A stretch of 64,000 nucleotides of DNA, from NCBI GenBank assembly GCA_035266845.1, contig DATFMP010000083.1, positions 1-64,000 on the forward strand, given 5' to 3'. Position numbers and translations under genes: made by a program. Source of the stretch: DATFMP01 sp035266845 (GTDB taxonomy: Bacteria > SAR324 > JACQKK01). This document shows positions 54,095 through 62,931 of the stretch, piece after piece. Below the pieces are notes generated by a model. The model did no database searches. It was not told the DNA's origin and saw nothing but the letters and a program-made list of their open reading frames with translations. Within the stretch, counting starts at the first letter, position 1, and each line of letters opens with the position of its first letter.

Positions 54095-55057
54095 TCAGGG
54101 TGCGGGCGCGCCGTAGTGCAGCACCAGCTCGGGCCGGCCACGGTAGGTCTGCAGGAAGCCCTCCACCCGCACGCGCGCGCCCACGGCCCAGGCATCCACG
54201 TGCAGGCGCTCCGCCATGCGTGGATAGGCCACCACGGCCAGTGGCTCGCCATGCGGTGCGCCGCGCAGGTGCAGCAGGCGCACGTTCTTGCGCAGGGCGC
54301 GCACGTCCGCCAGCACCCCGGCCATGCGCACGTACTTGCCCACCAGGGTCTGCGGCCGCAGGCTTGCGACCTCCCGCAGGCCCGGCACAAAGCGCGGGTT
54401 GGTGCGGCCGGCGGGCGTCTTGAGCTCACGCTGCAGGCGCTCCAGGTAGTGCTTTCGCGAGGGCGCATCGCGCCAGATGCCTCGCCGCGCGTCGAATGCC
54501 GTTCCCTCCGCCGCGGCATAGGCGGCGTAGTCCGCCGGGAAGCGGAAGCGCGTGTCGAAGTAGCTGTGCCCGGCACGGATCAGGGCCAGGTTCACGTTCT
54601 CCCCGCCGGCCATCACCAGGGCCAGTGTGCGGCCGTAGTTGCCGCTGGGGCGCTCCATGGGCACGTAGAGCACGATGGGGCGCCGCCGTAGCGCGGCCTC
54701 CAGGAACGCGCGCGCGGGCAGACCGTGGGCGCGGTCCTCACCCTTGTGCGATTCGTGCAGCTCCGGTGTGTCCACGAACAGCAGGCGCACGCGCTCGCGG
54801 GGCAGCGAGAGCCGGCCATCGCCGTTCAGGTCCGCGTCGAAGGTGTCGCCGTCCCACACAGTACGCACGCCCGCCTCCAGCACGACGGTGCGGAAGCCCG
54901 GGCGTGGCGCGGGCGCGGCCGGGGCGCGGGCCTCCAGGGCCAGCGCCAGGGTGCACGCGAGCGCGAGCGTGAGCAGGCCCCATTGCAGTGCCGGCCAAGC
55001 GGGGTGGGGACGCAATTTGCAGCCGCGGGTCGAAGGCGATGGGGGTGAAGTGGGCAT
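54095..55057 (-). CDS. Anchored staphylococcal-nuclease-like (SNase) protein with OB-like C-terminal domain
   Basis: 320 residues. An N-terminal TM anchor or signal (about 24-42) precedes an SNase/thermonuclease fold (about 58-200): VWDGDTFDADLNGDG, RVRLLFVDTPEL (the Arg and Asp/Glu of the active site) and NYGRTLALV (second Arg). The C-terminal ~90 residues (VGKYVRMAGVLADVRAL, GARVRVEGFLQTYRG) look like an OB fold. It probably cleaves extracytoplasmic nucleic acid. The ATG at 55057 was chosen to keep the anchor; a longer frame would overlap the divergent promoter region. Confidence 0.75.
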   Translation of the reverse strand: MPTSPPSPSTRGCKLRPHPAWPALQWGLLTLALACTLALALEARAPAAPAPRPGFRTVVLEAGVRTVWDGDTFDADLNGDGRLSLPRERVRLLFVDTPELHESHKGEDRAHGLPARAFLEAALRRRPIVLYVPMERPSGNYGRTLALVMAGGENVNLALIRAGHSYFDTRFRFPADYAAYAAAEGTAFDARRGIWRDAPSRKHYLERLQRELKTPAGRTNPRFVPGLREVASLRPQTLVGKYVRMAGVLADVRALRKNVRLLHLRGAPHGEPLAVVAYPRMAERLHVDAWAVGARVRVEGFLQTYRGRPELVLHYGAPAP

Positions 55058-55259
55058 GGCAGGCTGACTTGAACGGGTTGCGGCCGTGCATCCACTGGTA
55101 TAGGCGCGGATCCGCGCGGCATGCCGGTTGAATGGCTGCTGTGTGGGCCTTGGCGGGGTGGGGCTTGCGTGCCGCCATCCCGAGTATAGACTGATCGTAT
55201 CCTGGCAGACAGGCATTTCGGGGCACGCTGCCCTCTCAATCCCAAGCGGAAGACCCTCC

Positions 55260-56234
55260 ATGTTCGACCCGGTGACGTTGGATCATTTGAGCTTGCGCAA
55301 CCGCATCGTGCTATCGCCCTACTTCGAGTTCCAGGCGCAGCGCGACGGCACGGTATCGCACCTGATGGGCGAGTACTACACGGCCATGGCGCGCGAGGGG
55401 GTGGGTCTGGTCACGATCGAGTCGGCCTATGTGGCGCAGCAGGGCCGCGCGCACATGAACCAGTTGGGCATCAACACCGAGCGCCACCTGGAGAGTCTGG
55501 CCAAGCTGGTGCGCTCCATCAAGGCCGAGGGCGGCTCCGTGGCGATCCGGCTGGCCCATGCCGGGGCGCGTACCTCCGAGCAGATCGTGGGCGAGCAGCC
55601 CATCGGGCCGTCCATCATCAACTTCGGCAAGGACTTCGACACCTGCCGGGAGTTCGACGACGGGGACGTGGAAGAGATCGTGCTGTTCTTCGTGCACGCC
55701 GCCGAGCGCGCGGAGGAGGCCGGCGTGGACCTGATCGAAATCAACGGGGCCCAGCAGTACCTGCTGGACCAGTGCCTCTCCAGCCGGTACAACAACCGCT
55801 ACGACGACTACGGTGGGGCCATCGAGCAGCGCATGCACCTGCCGGTGGAGATCATCAAGGCCATCAAGTCGCGCATTTCGTCCAACATCCCTGTCTCCTA
55901 CATGTTCTCCATCCACGACAAGCTGGAGGACGGCTTCAACGAGGAGGAACTGCGCGGGATGATCAAGGCGCTCAGCTCAGCCAAGGTGGACTTCTACCAC
56001 CCGGTCAGCATCCACGTGCTCAACAAGTTCTTCGAGACGGACGAGACGCTGATAGAATGGGTGGCCAAGTCTACCCGCAAGCCCATCATCGCCGAGGGCA
56101 ACATCAAGTCCCCGCAGATTCTCAAGGAGGCCATCGGGCTGAACAAGGCGCAGCTCTATGCGCTGGACAAGGTGCTTTTCACGCGGCCCAACTGGTACGC
56201 GTTCCTGCAGAAGAAGATCATGCCCCCGCAGTAG
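55260..56234 (+). CDS. Old Yellow Enzyme family NADH:flavin oxidoreductase
   Basis: 324 residues, somewhat short for the family, single TIM-barrel domain. MFDPVTLDHLSLRNRIVLSP is the FMN-binding start. RLAHAGARTS, VDLIEINGAQQYLLDQ and SSRYNNRYDDYGG are OYE signatures, and IIAEGNIKSPQ is the phosphate-binding end. No iron-sulfur or C-terminal NAD domain, unlike 2,4-dienoyl-CoA reductases. It probably reduces an activated C=C bond; substrate unknown. Confidence 0.85.
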   Translation: MFDPVTLDHLSLRNRIVLSPYFEFQAQRDGTVSHLMGEYYTAMAREGVGLVTIESAYVAQQGRAHMNQLGINTERHLESLAKLVRSIKAEGGSVAIRLAHAGARTSEQIVGEQPIGPSIINFGKDFDTCREFDDGDVEEIVLFFVHAAERAEEAGVDLIEINGAQQYLLDQCLSSRYNNRYDDYGGAIEQRMHLPVEIIKAIKSRISSNIPVSYMFSIHDKLEDGFNEEELRGMIKALSSAKVDFYHPVSIHVLNKFFETDETLIEWVAKSTRKPIIAEGNIKSPQILKEAIGLNKAQLYALDKVLFTRPNWYAFLQKKIMPPQ

Positions 56235-56602
56235 TTGCGGGCCCCGCCGCCGGGGGTGCGGCACGATGGACGCCGCCCGGCCGGGCTGCCCGCGGGCGGG
56301 ACCAGCGGCGCGATGCCGCGCCGGCCGCAAAAGCCCCTCCCGTGCGGCTTGGCGGGGTGCCTGGCTGGCTGGCGCCACTTTACATTCCGCGGCCCTTTCG
56401 TTATATCTCGGCCATCCGAATTTCCGGAACGGGGAATTGGCGGTAGCGAGGCATCCTGGTGTCACGCCGGATGCCGGGGTATCCCTGCCAGCCTCGGACA
56501 CGGGCGCACGGATGCATCGCGCCCCGCAACCTGCGGGCACCGCTGTGCCGGCCTTCGCCCCGCCGGTCCCTTGCCGCACGCGCACCCTGCAGGAGGCTGC
56601 CC
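56235..56602. other. 368-bp gap before the EF-G paralogue
   Basis: The first part is GC-rich, with a palindromic GCGGCGCGATGCCGCGCC segment that may end the OYE transcript. The second part has the promoter at 56379-56407. No gene was recognised. Confidence 0.5.
56379..56407 (+). promoter_or_regulatory. Sigma-70-like promoter for the EF-G paralogue
   Basis: TTTACA, 17-bp spacer, TATATC, about 195 bp upstream of the ATG. Confidence 0.5.
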
Positions 56603-58666
56603 ATGGCTGTCTATTCGATCGGCTTGATCGCACACTCGGGGGCGGGCAAGACGTCGCTCGCGGAAGCGCTGCTGTACCGCGCGGGCGCCGTGCGCAAGCT
56701 GGGGGCAGTGGATGCGGGCACGTCCACGCTGGACTTCGACCCGGTGGCCAAGGAGCGCCGATCGAGCGTTGGAATGTCCCTGGGGCATCTGAGCTTCGAT
56801 GGCCACAGCGTGGACCTGATGGACACGCCGGGCTCCATGAACTTCATCGGGTCCACCATCGGCGTGATCCGCGTGGCGGATGGGGCCGTGATGATGGCCA
56901 GCGCCGAGCCGGGCATCCAGGGCGAGACGGAGTTCCTATGGGACTTCCTGGAGCAGCGCCGCACGCCGCGCCTGATGGTGATCGGGCACGCGGACCGCGA
57001 GCAGGCGGACTTCGACGGGCGTCTGGCCTCGCTCAACGAGACCTTCGAGAACCGCTTCGTCGCCGTGACCGTGCCCATCGGCCAGGGCGAGGCCTGCAAG
57101 GGCGTGGTGGACCTGCTGGAGATGCAGGGCTACGACTATTCCGACCCGGACAAGCCCAAGGCCATCGAAGTGCCTGCCGATTTGCGGCCCCACGCCGAGG
57201 AGTACCGCTACCGCTTGGTGGAATCGGCCGCAGAGGCCGATGACGCGCTGCTGGAAAAGTACCTCGAGACCGAATCGCTGGAGCCGGACGAGATCCGCGC
57301 CGGGCTGCGCGCCGGCACGCACAGCGGCAAGCTGGTGCCCGTCTTCGCGGCGGCACCCACGCGCAACATCGGCACGGATCGCATCCTGAGGGCCATCGTG
57401 GAACTGTTGCCGGATGCGCCGACGCGGCGCGCCCAACTGGCCGAATTCGAGAAGGTGCCGGATGGCTATGTGGCCGATTCGCTGGAGAACAAGGACTTTG
57501 CCGCGCTGGTGTTCGGCACCCGAGTGGACCAGTACGCGGGCAAGCTGAGCATCGTGAAGGTGCTCTCTGGAGAACTGGCGGGAGCACAGGAGGTGCACAA
57601 CCCCTCCACCAACAACTCGGAGCGTCCGGCGCACCTGTTCAAACTGCTGGGCAAGGACCAGACCGAGGTCAAGACGCTGGCAATGGGGGAACTCGGGGCG
57701 CTGCCCAAGCTGAGCGAAACGCACACGGGCAATACGCTCTGCGCGCCGGGTCACAAAGTGGAGTTCGTGCCGGTGAACTTCCCGGAGCCCGTGCTCACCT
57801 ATGCTATCAAGACGAGCGGCAAGGGCGATGCGGAGAAGCTCTCTACCGCGCTGCACCGCATGATGGAAGAGGACCCCACCCTCAAGTTCTCCCACAACCC
57901 GGAGACGGGGGACTTTCTGGTGGGCGGGATGGGGCAGATCCACCTGGAGATGGTGCAGGCCCGGCTCAAGCGCGAGTTCAGCATCTCCGTGGCCTTCGAC
58001 AAGCCGCACGTGCCCTACCGCGAAACGATCCGCACGCCTTCCAAGGCCCAGGGGCGCTACAAGAAGCAGACAGGCGGCCGCGGGCAGTACGGCGACTGCT
58101 GGCTGGAGCTCAAGCCCAACGGACAGGAAGAGGAACTCGCGTTCGAGAGCGCCATTGTGGGCGGCGTCATTCCCCGTGGTTACATTCCGGCGGTGGAGAA
58201 GGGCGTGCAGGAGGCGATGCACAAGGGCATCGTGGCCGGCTTCCCCGTGATCGGCGTGACCGCCGTCGTGTACGACGGCAGCTATCACGAGGTGGACTCG
58301 TCGGAAATGGCCTTCAAGATTGCTGCTTCCATGGCCTTCAAGAAGGCCATGGAAGCAGCCAGGCCCGTGCTGCTGGAGCCGGTGGTGACGCTGGAGATCG
58401 TCGTGCCGGCCGACTACATGGGCGACGTGATGGGCGACATCAACTCAAGGCGCGGCAAGGTGCTTGGCATGGACAGCCGCGGACGCAATCAGGTGGTGCG
58501 GGCCGAGGTACCCATGAGCGAGGCCCTGACCTATGCCATCGATCTGCGCTCAATGACCTCCGGCCAGGGCTATTTCACGCAGCACTTCTCCCATTACGAG
58601 GAAGTGCCGGCGCACATTGCCGACAAGGTGGTCAAGGAGCGCCACGCCGAGCACGAAGAGGCCTGA
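56603..58666 (+). CDS. Divergent elongation factor G paralogue
   Basis: 687 residues with a strong AGGAGG site. All EF-G domains are present in order, including TGGRGQYGDCWLELKP (domain IV) and the C-terminal fold (LEPVVTLEIVVPADYMGDVMG). The G domain departs from consensus: P-loop AHSGAGKTS is intact, but the switch I region is RRSSVG where EF-G has RGITI, the G3 motif is DTPGS (Ser78 where the catalytic His of DTPGH sits), and the G4 motif is GHAD (128-131) instead of NKxD. It is probably not the main translocase, and GTP specificity and hydrolysis may be altered. Similar EF-G-like paralogues exist in other bacteria; their role is unclear. Confidence 0.85.
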   Translation: MAVYSIGLIAHSGAGKTSLAEALLYRAGAVRKLGAVDAGTSTLDFDPVAKERRSSVGMSLGHLSFDGHSVDLMDTPGSMNFIGSTIGVIRVADGAVMMASAEPGIQGETEFLWDFLEQRRTPRLMVIGHADREQADFDGRLASLNETFENRFVAVTVPIGQGEACKGVVDLLEMQGYDYSDPDKPKAIEVPADLRPHAEEYRYRLVESAAEADDALLEKYLETESLEPDEIRAGLRAGTHSGKLVPVFAAAPTRNIGTDRILRAIVELLPDAPTRRAQLAEFEKVPDGYVADSLENKDFAALVFGTRVDQYAGKLSIVKVLSGELAGAQEVHNPSTNNSERPAHLFKLLGKDQTEVKTLAMGELGALPKLSETHTGNTLCAPGHKVEFVPVNFPEPVLTYAIKTSGKGDAEKLSTALHRMMEEDPTLKFSHNPETGDFLVGGMGQIHLEMVQARLKREFSISVAFDKPHVPYRETIRTPSKAQGRYKKQTGGRGQYGDCWLELKPNGQEEELAFESAIVGGVIPRGYIPAVEKGVQEAMHKGIVAGFPVIGVTAVVYDGSYHEVDSSEMAFKIAASMAFKKAMEAARPVLLEPVVTLEIVVPADYMGDVMGDINSRRGKVLGMDSRGRNQVVRAEVPMSEALTYAIDLRSMTSGQGYFTQHFSHYEEVPAHIADKVVKERHAEHEEA

Positions 58667-58707
58667 GCACCTCTCCGTCCGGCCGTGACAGACGCCCTGC
58701 AGTGGCC

Positions 58708-58941
58708 TCAGGCCGGCCGCGGTGTGCCGCTGGAACCCGGCCCGCCCGTGCGCAAGCCGAAGGGCAGGTAGGCCGGGCAGAAGCCCGCCACAGCCGTTGC
58801 CACCAGCACTGCTGCCACGACGACGGTGATCACCGTCCACAGCGTGCTCAGGCTCCCCAGGATCGCGACAAACAGCAAAACGATGCCCACGACCGCGCGC
58901 AGGAGCCGGTCCAGGGTTCCCATGTTTTGCCAGGTTTTCAT
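58708..58941 (-). CDS. DUF2892-type small membrane protein
   Basis: 77 residues. Pattern NMGTLDRLLRAVVGIVLLF, then two TM helices and GFCPAYLPFGLRT, as in the DUF2892/YgaP membrane segment. Function unknown; the GFCPAY Cys is conserved in the family. Convergent with the EF-G paralogue. Confidence 0.8.
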   Translation of the reverse strand: MKTWQNMGTLDRLLRAVVGIVLLFVAILGSLSTLWTVITVVVAAVLVATAVAGFCPAYLPFGLRTGGPGSSGTPRPA

Positions 58942-59199
58942 CGGAGTGCTCCTCAGGCTTTCCCCCCAGCGGAAGCGGGCGGCGCCCCATGCGCCGGTGC
59001 GGCTTCCCGCTGATTCGCACCGTGCAGGCCCCCAAGGGTGTGCACGGTGCCGTTTCGTTATGTTCCCAGTATAGCGCACCGGGGCCGGCGCGTGTGGTGA
59101 CGAGGTCACGCGCCGCGCGGGCGGCTCCACTGTGCGCGGGGTGCGACTGCGCCGGCCGGCGGCGCGGACCAGGCGCTTGCCGTGGCCGCCGCCGTACCA

Positions 59200-59724
59200 T
59201 CAGCCGGTGGCGGGGCCCCCGCGCCAGGGTTGTGCGGCCCGGGCGGGCAGCTCGTAGGTGATCTTGGTGACCAAATCCCGGCCCCAGGGCGCGCCCGCGC
59301 CCATGGTGAGCTCGGCTACGGTGGCTTCCGCGCGCAGGCCGCGCTCCAGGCCGGCGCCCACGGCGGCGCCCGTGGCGGAGTCAAGCCAGCCCAATTGGCC
59401 ACCCTGCATGGCGAACACGCCCACGCGCTCCGGCTCGTCCCAGTGGGGCGGTTGGTGCTCCAGCCGCAGCGGCTCGCCCTGCACGCAGCGGCGGATCAGT
59501 TCCTGGCGGGATGTGCCGTCCGCGTTGCGCTCGGCGACGCCCTCCAGCCGGACGAACACGGTCTGGGTGGGATGGGCATCCGACTCGAACAGCGGCACAC
59601 CGGGGTCGGCCCGGCGTGCCAAGCCGGTGGCAATGCGCGCCGCGCGCCAGAAGGCATAGACGCTCAGCGCGATTCCGCCGACCCACAGCAGCACGGGCAC
59701 CAATGCGCCATTTAGGCCGTACAC
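59200..59724 (-). CDS. Membrane-anchored HIRAN-like domain protein
   Basis: 174 residues from a GTG; the start is uncertain and longer forms would overlap the upstream gene. One TM helix (about 8-25, PVLLWVGGIALSVYAFW) precedes a beta-rich domain with the HIRAN rhythm: VRLEGVAERNADGTSRQELI, then LRLEHQPPHW, VGVFAMQGGQLGWL and a final TVAELTMG. HIRAN domains bind DNA 3' ends in helicases; a membrane-tethered form is unusual. Assignment is by pattern only. Confidence 0.55.
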   Translation of the reverse strand: MYGLNGALVPVLLWVGGIALSVYAFWRAARIATGLARRADPGVPLFESDAHPTQTVFVRLEGVAERNADGTSRQELIRRCVQGEPLRLEHQPPHWDEPERVGVFAMQGGQLGWLDSATGAAVGAGLERGLRAEATVAELTMGAGAPWGRDLVTKITYELPARAAQPWRGGPATG

Positions 59725-59746
59725 GCGCGTGTCTCTGGTTTGGGTC

Positions 59747-61006
59747 TCAGGCCAGCATGGCCGCGCGTGCCTGCTCGTGCTCGCGGCGGCGGGTGTCGAT
59801 GGCCGCGAGCTTGCCACTCACCTCGGCGGCCTCGCGGGCACCCCAATCCATCACGTCACGCCGCTTGAGGTGCATCGCGGCCGTGGTCAAGAGCTTGAGG
59901 TACTGGGCTTGGTCCCGCAGCGTTGTGGCGCTCTCCGGCACCCGCTGCCACAGTCTATACAGGTCCTCCAGTCCCTTGAGCGCTTCGCGGTAGTGGCCCA
60001 TATCGTTCCAGTTTTCGGCGGCCTGGGCCATCATCCGCAGGCGCTGGCGCCGCTCCAACTGTGGCGCGTTTGCGGCCTGCACGTACCAGCGGTTGGCTTC
60101 GGCCGTCAGGGCCTGCCGGATGCGCGTCACCTGCGATGCGGTGATCTCCTGCAGCCGCGGCAGCTCGTGACCCCGCGGCGCGAAGTCCCGGTTGTAGCGG
60201 CTGATGAACGAACGCAGCTTGCGGGCATCTTTGAGGCGGGACGAGGAAATGTCCGAGAGTCGCTGGAACAGGTCGCCGATGCGCGCAACGATCCAACCCC
60301 GCTGGCGGTTTGCCGCATCGCCGCGCCGCACGAGGATGCGCAGCATCGTGTGGAACTGCACCAGTGCGTCCAGGTAGCTGGTTTGGGCCACCAACGCCTC
60401 CGCCAGGCGCAGGCGCAGGGTGAGGTCCTGCGGCGCCATCTGCAGCCGGCGCATGAGCTGGTAGACGGTTTCCTCGTAGCGGGCATAGGTGCGGAAAGGC
60501 TCGCCGTAGGCATGGCCCAGGGCCACGAACACGCCGAATACCAGCGCCTCCGCGTCCGCCTTCACGCACAGGTCCGAGTGCTGCACGATCATGCGGGCGA
60601 AGTCCGTTGCCTTGAACAGCAGGAATTTCTGCCGCTCTGCGTCGGTCTCGCGGCGCGCCTGCTGCATCAGGTATGTGGCGAAATATTTGAGAACCTGGAT
60701 CAGTTCGGCGGGATTGGACTTGCTTTCATAGTAGGCCACGCTGGCGTTCAGCGCAGACTCGTCCTTGAAGTCCAGCGGCGCGTCCTGGTTGGGGCCCACC
60801 AGATCGCCGATGGTCACGCGCGGGCCTGGGTCCAGGCGCATCATGTTCCACAGGAAGCTGCTGTACTTCTGCCGCTCCTGGCGCTGAAGATTGCGGGTCT
60901 CGTTGCGGTACTGAGCTTCGACGCGTAGAATCGGCATGTCCAGCGAGGCGCGTCTACCGGCCCCGCCCTTCCGCGAGGGGGCGCCGCGAGTGTCGTCTAT
61001 CGCCAT
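59747..61006 (-). CDS. Helical cytoplasmic protein of unknown function
   Basis: 419 residues, no signal or TM helix. Highly charged, Arg-rich and almost wholly helical, with TPR-like phrases (RLRLAEALVAQTSYLDALVQ, NDMGHYREALKGLEDLYRL). No family was recognised. An internal ATG at 60937 is an alternative start (MPILRVEAQYRN), since the first 23 residues are low-complexity and neither ATG has a strong ribosome-binding site. It precedes the HIRAN-like gene on the same strand. Confidence 0.6.
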   Translation of the reverse strand: MAIDDTRGAPSRKGGAGRRASLDMPILRVEAQYRNETRNLQRQERQKYSSFLWNMMRLDPGPRVTIGDLVGPNQDAPLDFKDESALNASVAYYESKSNPAELIQVLKYFATYLMQQARRETDAERQKFLLFKATDFARMIVQHSDLCVKADAEALVFGVFVALGHAYGEPFRTYARYEETVYQLMRRLQMAPQDLTLRLRLAEALVAQTSYLDALVQFHTMLRILVRRGDAANRQRGWIVARIGDLFQRLSDISSSRLKDARKLRSFISRYNRDFAPRGHELPRLQEITASQVTRIRQALTAEANRWYVQAANAPQLERRQRLRMMAQAAENWNDMGHYREALKGLEDLYRLWQRVPESATTLRDQAQYLKLLTTAAMHLKRRDVMDWGAREAAEVSGKLAAIDTRRREHEQARAAMLA

Positions 61007-61221
61007 GGCAGTGCCGTTGGTCGAGCGGGCCGGCCGGGGTGGAATTCGCTTTCAAACGAGAGTCGGACCCGGTATTACCTATGGCCACGGGAAACTATGG
61101 TGCGGCCGCGAACTTGTCGCTTTGCAAGTGTAGTCGAAGTGATCTAGTTTAACAATTCGCCCAAGCCGCCAGGGCCTGTCCTGGGGACGACTCCCCGCAC
61201 CCTTGCACGTGGTTGTCCGCG

Positions 61222-62178
61222 ATGAGTTCGAAAGAGGACAACGCTCGCCGATTCGATCGCAATCCGGCGATCCTTGCCGTGCGCACCAAGTCCGCGCTGG
61301 TGGACTACGTGGAGGCGCTGTTCCGGCAGGAGGGCTCGGCGGACGCGCTGGGGGTGGACGTCGAGCGGCTGCGGGGCTTCATCCGCAAGGTAAGCCGGCA
61401 CTACCGGGAGAACCCGTACCACAATTTCCACCACGCGGCCGACACGGTGAACACCGTGGGCTGGATGATCTCCCGCCCGGTGCTCAAGGCGAACCTGCCG
61501 CTGCACTACCGCTTTTTGCTGATGCTCACCGCGCTGATCCACGACGTGGAGCACCCGGGCCACAACAATCAGTGGGAGGTGCAGACGCAATCAATGTTGG
61601 CACAGGAATATGAGAACGTCGCGGTGCTGGAGAAGCACTCCTACGCGGTGACGCTGCGGATTATGGCCGACCCGGCTTACGACCTGTTCCTGCCCTTCGG
61701 CCAGGATACGGCGGAGCGCTGGCTGCGGGTCATGGAGGAGATCGTACTGGCCACGGACTTCGCGGTGCACCGGCAGTTCCTGGACGATTTCAGGATCTTC
61801 ATGGCCGAGCACCTGCCGGACTTCGGCAACGAGGCGTTCCTGTCCTGGGTGGCCCGCGCGGTGATGAAGGCGGCGGACATCGCCAACACCTCCAAGCCCT
61901 TCCCCCAGGCCAGATTGTGGGGGGAGCGGGTGATGATGGAGTTCTGGGCGCAGGGTGTGATGGAGAAGCAGCACAACCTGCCGGTGGGCCCGCTGAACGA
62001 CCCGGAGACCGTGCAACTCAACGCCGCCCAGGCCGGCTTCATCCGCTTCGCCGCCATGGAGCTGTTCGAGCTGCTGAGCGCGATCGATCCGGGGCTGCAG
62101 GAGATGGTGGACAACCTCCGCAGCAACATGCAGGTCTACGAGGAGAAAGCCCGCCGGGGCGACGGGCTATTCGAATAG
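61222..62178 (+). CDS. Class I (eukaryotic-type) 3',5'-cyclic-nucleotide phosphodiesterase
   Basis: 318 residues from the ATG at 61222; a TTG 9 bases earlier is possible. It hydrolyses cAMP and/or cGMP at a two-metal site. Metal ligands: YHNFHHAAD (66-74) and HDVEHPGHNNQ (107-117), the latter an exact match to the PDEase class I signature as I recall it, and later MKAADIANTSKP. It consists of a catalytic domain alone, without GAF or other regulatory domains. Bacterial class I enzymes of this mammalian type are uncommon; most bacteria use class II or III enzymes. Confidence 0.88.
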   Translation: MSSKEDNARRFDRNPAILAVRTKSALVDYVEALFRQEGSADALGVDVERLRGFIRKVSRHYRENPYHNFHHAADTVNTVGWMISRPVLKANLPLHYRFLLMLTALIHDVEHPGHNNQWEVQTQSMLAQEYENVAVLEKHSYAVTLRIMADPAYDLFLPFGQDTAERWLRVMEEIVLATDFAVHRQFLDDFRIFMAEHLPDFGNEAFLSWVARAVMKAADIANTSKPFPQARLWGERVMMEFWAQGVMEKQHNLPVGPLNDPETVQLNAAQAGFIRFAAMELFELLSAIDPGLQEMVDNLRSNMQVYEEKARRGDGLFE

Positions 62179-62778
62179 AGACATCTGCTCGGCGGGGGGC
62201 TCCACCTGCGCCTCGGGCAGGTGCCAGCTCACGGACACGCTCTTGATGCCCGAGCGGCTGTCGTAGTGCAACTCGCCATGTTCCAGGGCGTACTCGTAGA
62301 GCCGGCGCGTCACCTCGACGTCCTGCTTGCAGTACTCGATGATCAGGTCGATCCGCCCTTCCTTGTACCAAGCCAGCGCCTGTAGCCCGTCGGCGGACTT
62401 GCCCACCTCCAGCGTGGGTCGCGCCAGGGAATCCAGCCGCAGCCGGTGCCCGAGGATCTTCTTCAGTTCCAGCAGGATGTCGAAGTGGTTCAGGCCGCGC
62501 AGATCCAGGTAGAGCTGATGGCGCTGCTCTGACGTGGGCAGATGGCCCGCCAGCACGCGCAGGTCGAACTCCACATGGTTGAAGCCCACGATCAGGTCCG
62601 CCTTACGCAGGTGCTCGATGAGCGCCGGCACCTGGTGCTCCAGGTAGACGTGGAACTCCTGGTCCGCCGTGTCATAAAGCACGCCCACGGACATGCCCAT
62701 GTCCATAATGTTGGACCAGCCGCCCACCTGCTCGGCGGAGTATTTGGTTTCCAGATCGAAGAAGAGTATACGTGACAT
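62167..62778 (-). CDS. RNase H-fold 3'-5' exonuclease (YprB/RNase_H_2-like)
   Basis: 203 residues. DEDD-type metal residues: ILFFDLETK (Asp8, Glu10), GFNHVEFDLRVL (Asp in the second motif) and IIEYCKQDVEVT (third motif Asp). A single domain without other fusions, ending in a Pro-rich QMSLFE tail that resembles a clamp- or partner-binding peptide. The 3' end overlaps the convergent phosphodiesterase gene by 12 bp. Confidence 0.8.
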   Translation of the reverse strand: MSRILFFDLETKYSAEQVGGWSNIMDMGMSVGVLYDTADQEFHVYLEHQVPALIEHLRKADLIVGFNHVEFDLRVLAGHLPTSEQRHQLYLDLRGLNHFDILLELKKILGHRLRLDSLARPTLEVGKSADGLQALAWYKEGRIDLIIEYCKQDVEVTRRLYEYALEHGELHYDSRSGIKSVSVSWHLPEAQVEPPAEQMSLFE

Positions 62779-62931
62779 CCCTGTACGCGTCCCCTCGCAT
62801 GAGAGCGGGGCCGGGGCGAGACGGGCATCCTACCCGACGCTGGCTGGTGACGGCACGGGCGATTCGTGCGCGTTCCACGCCGGCAGCCGCGGACGCGGCT
62901 CCCTGATCCGGCTGGCGCCACTATACTGAAC

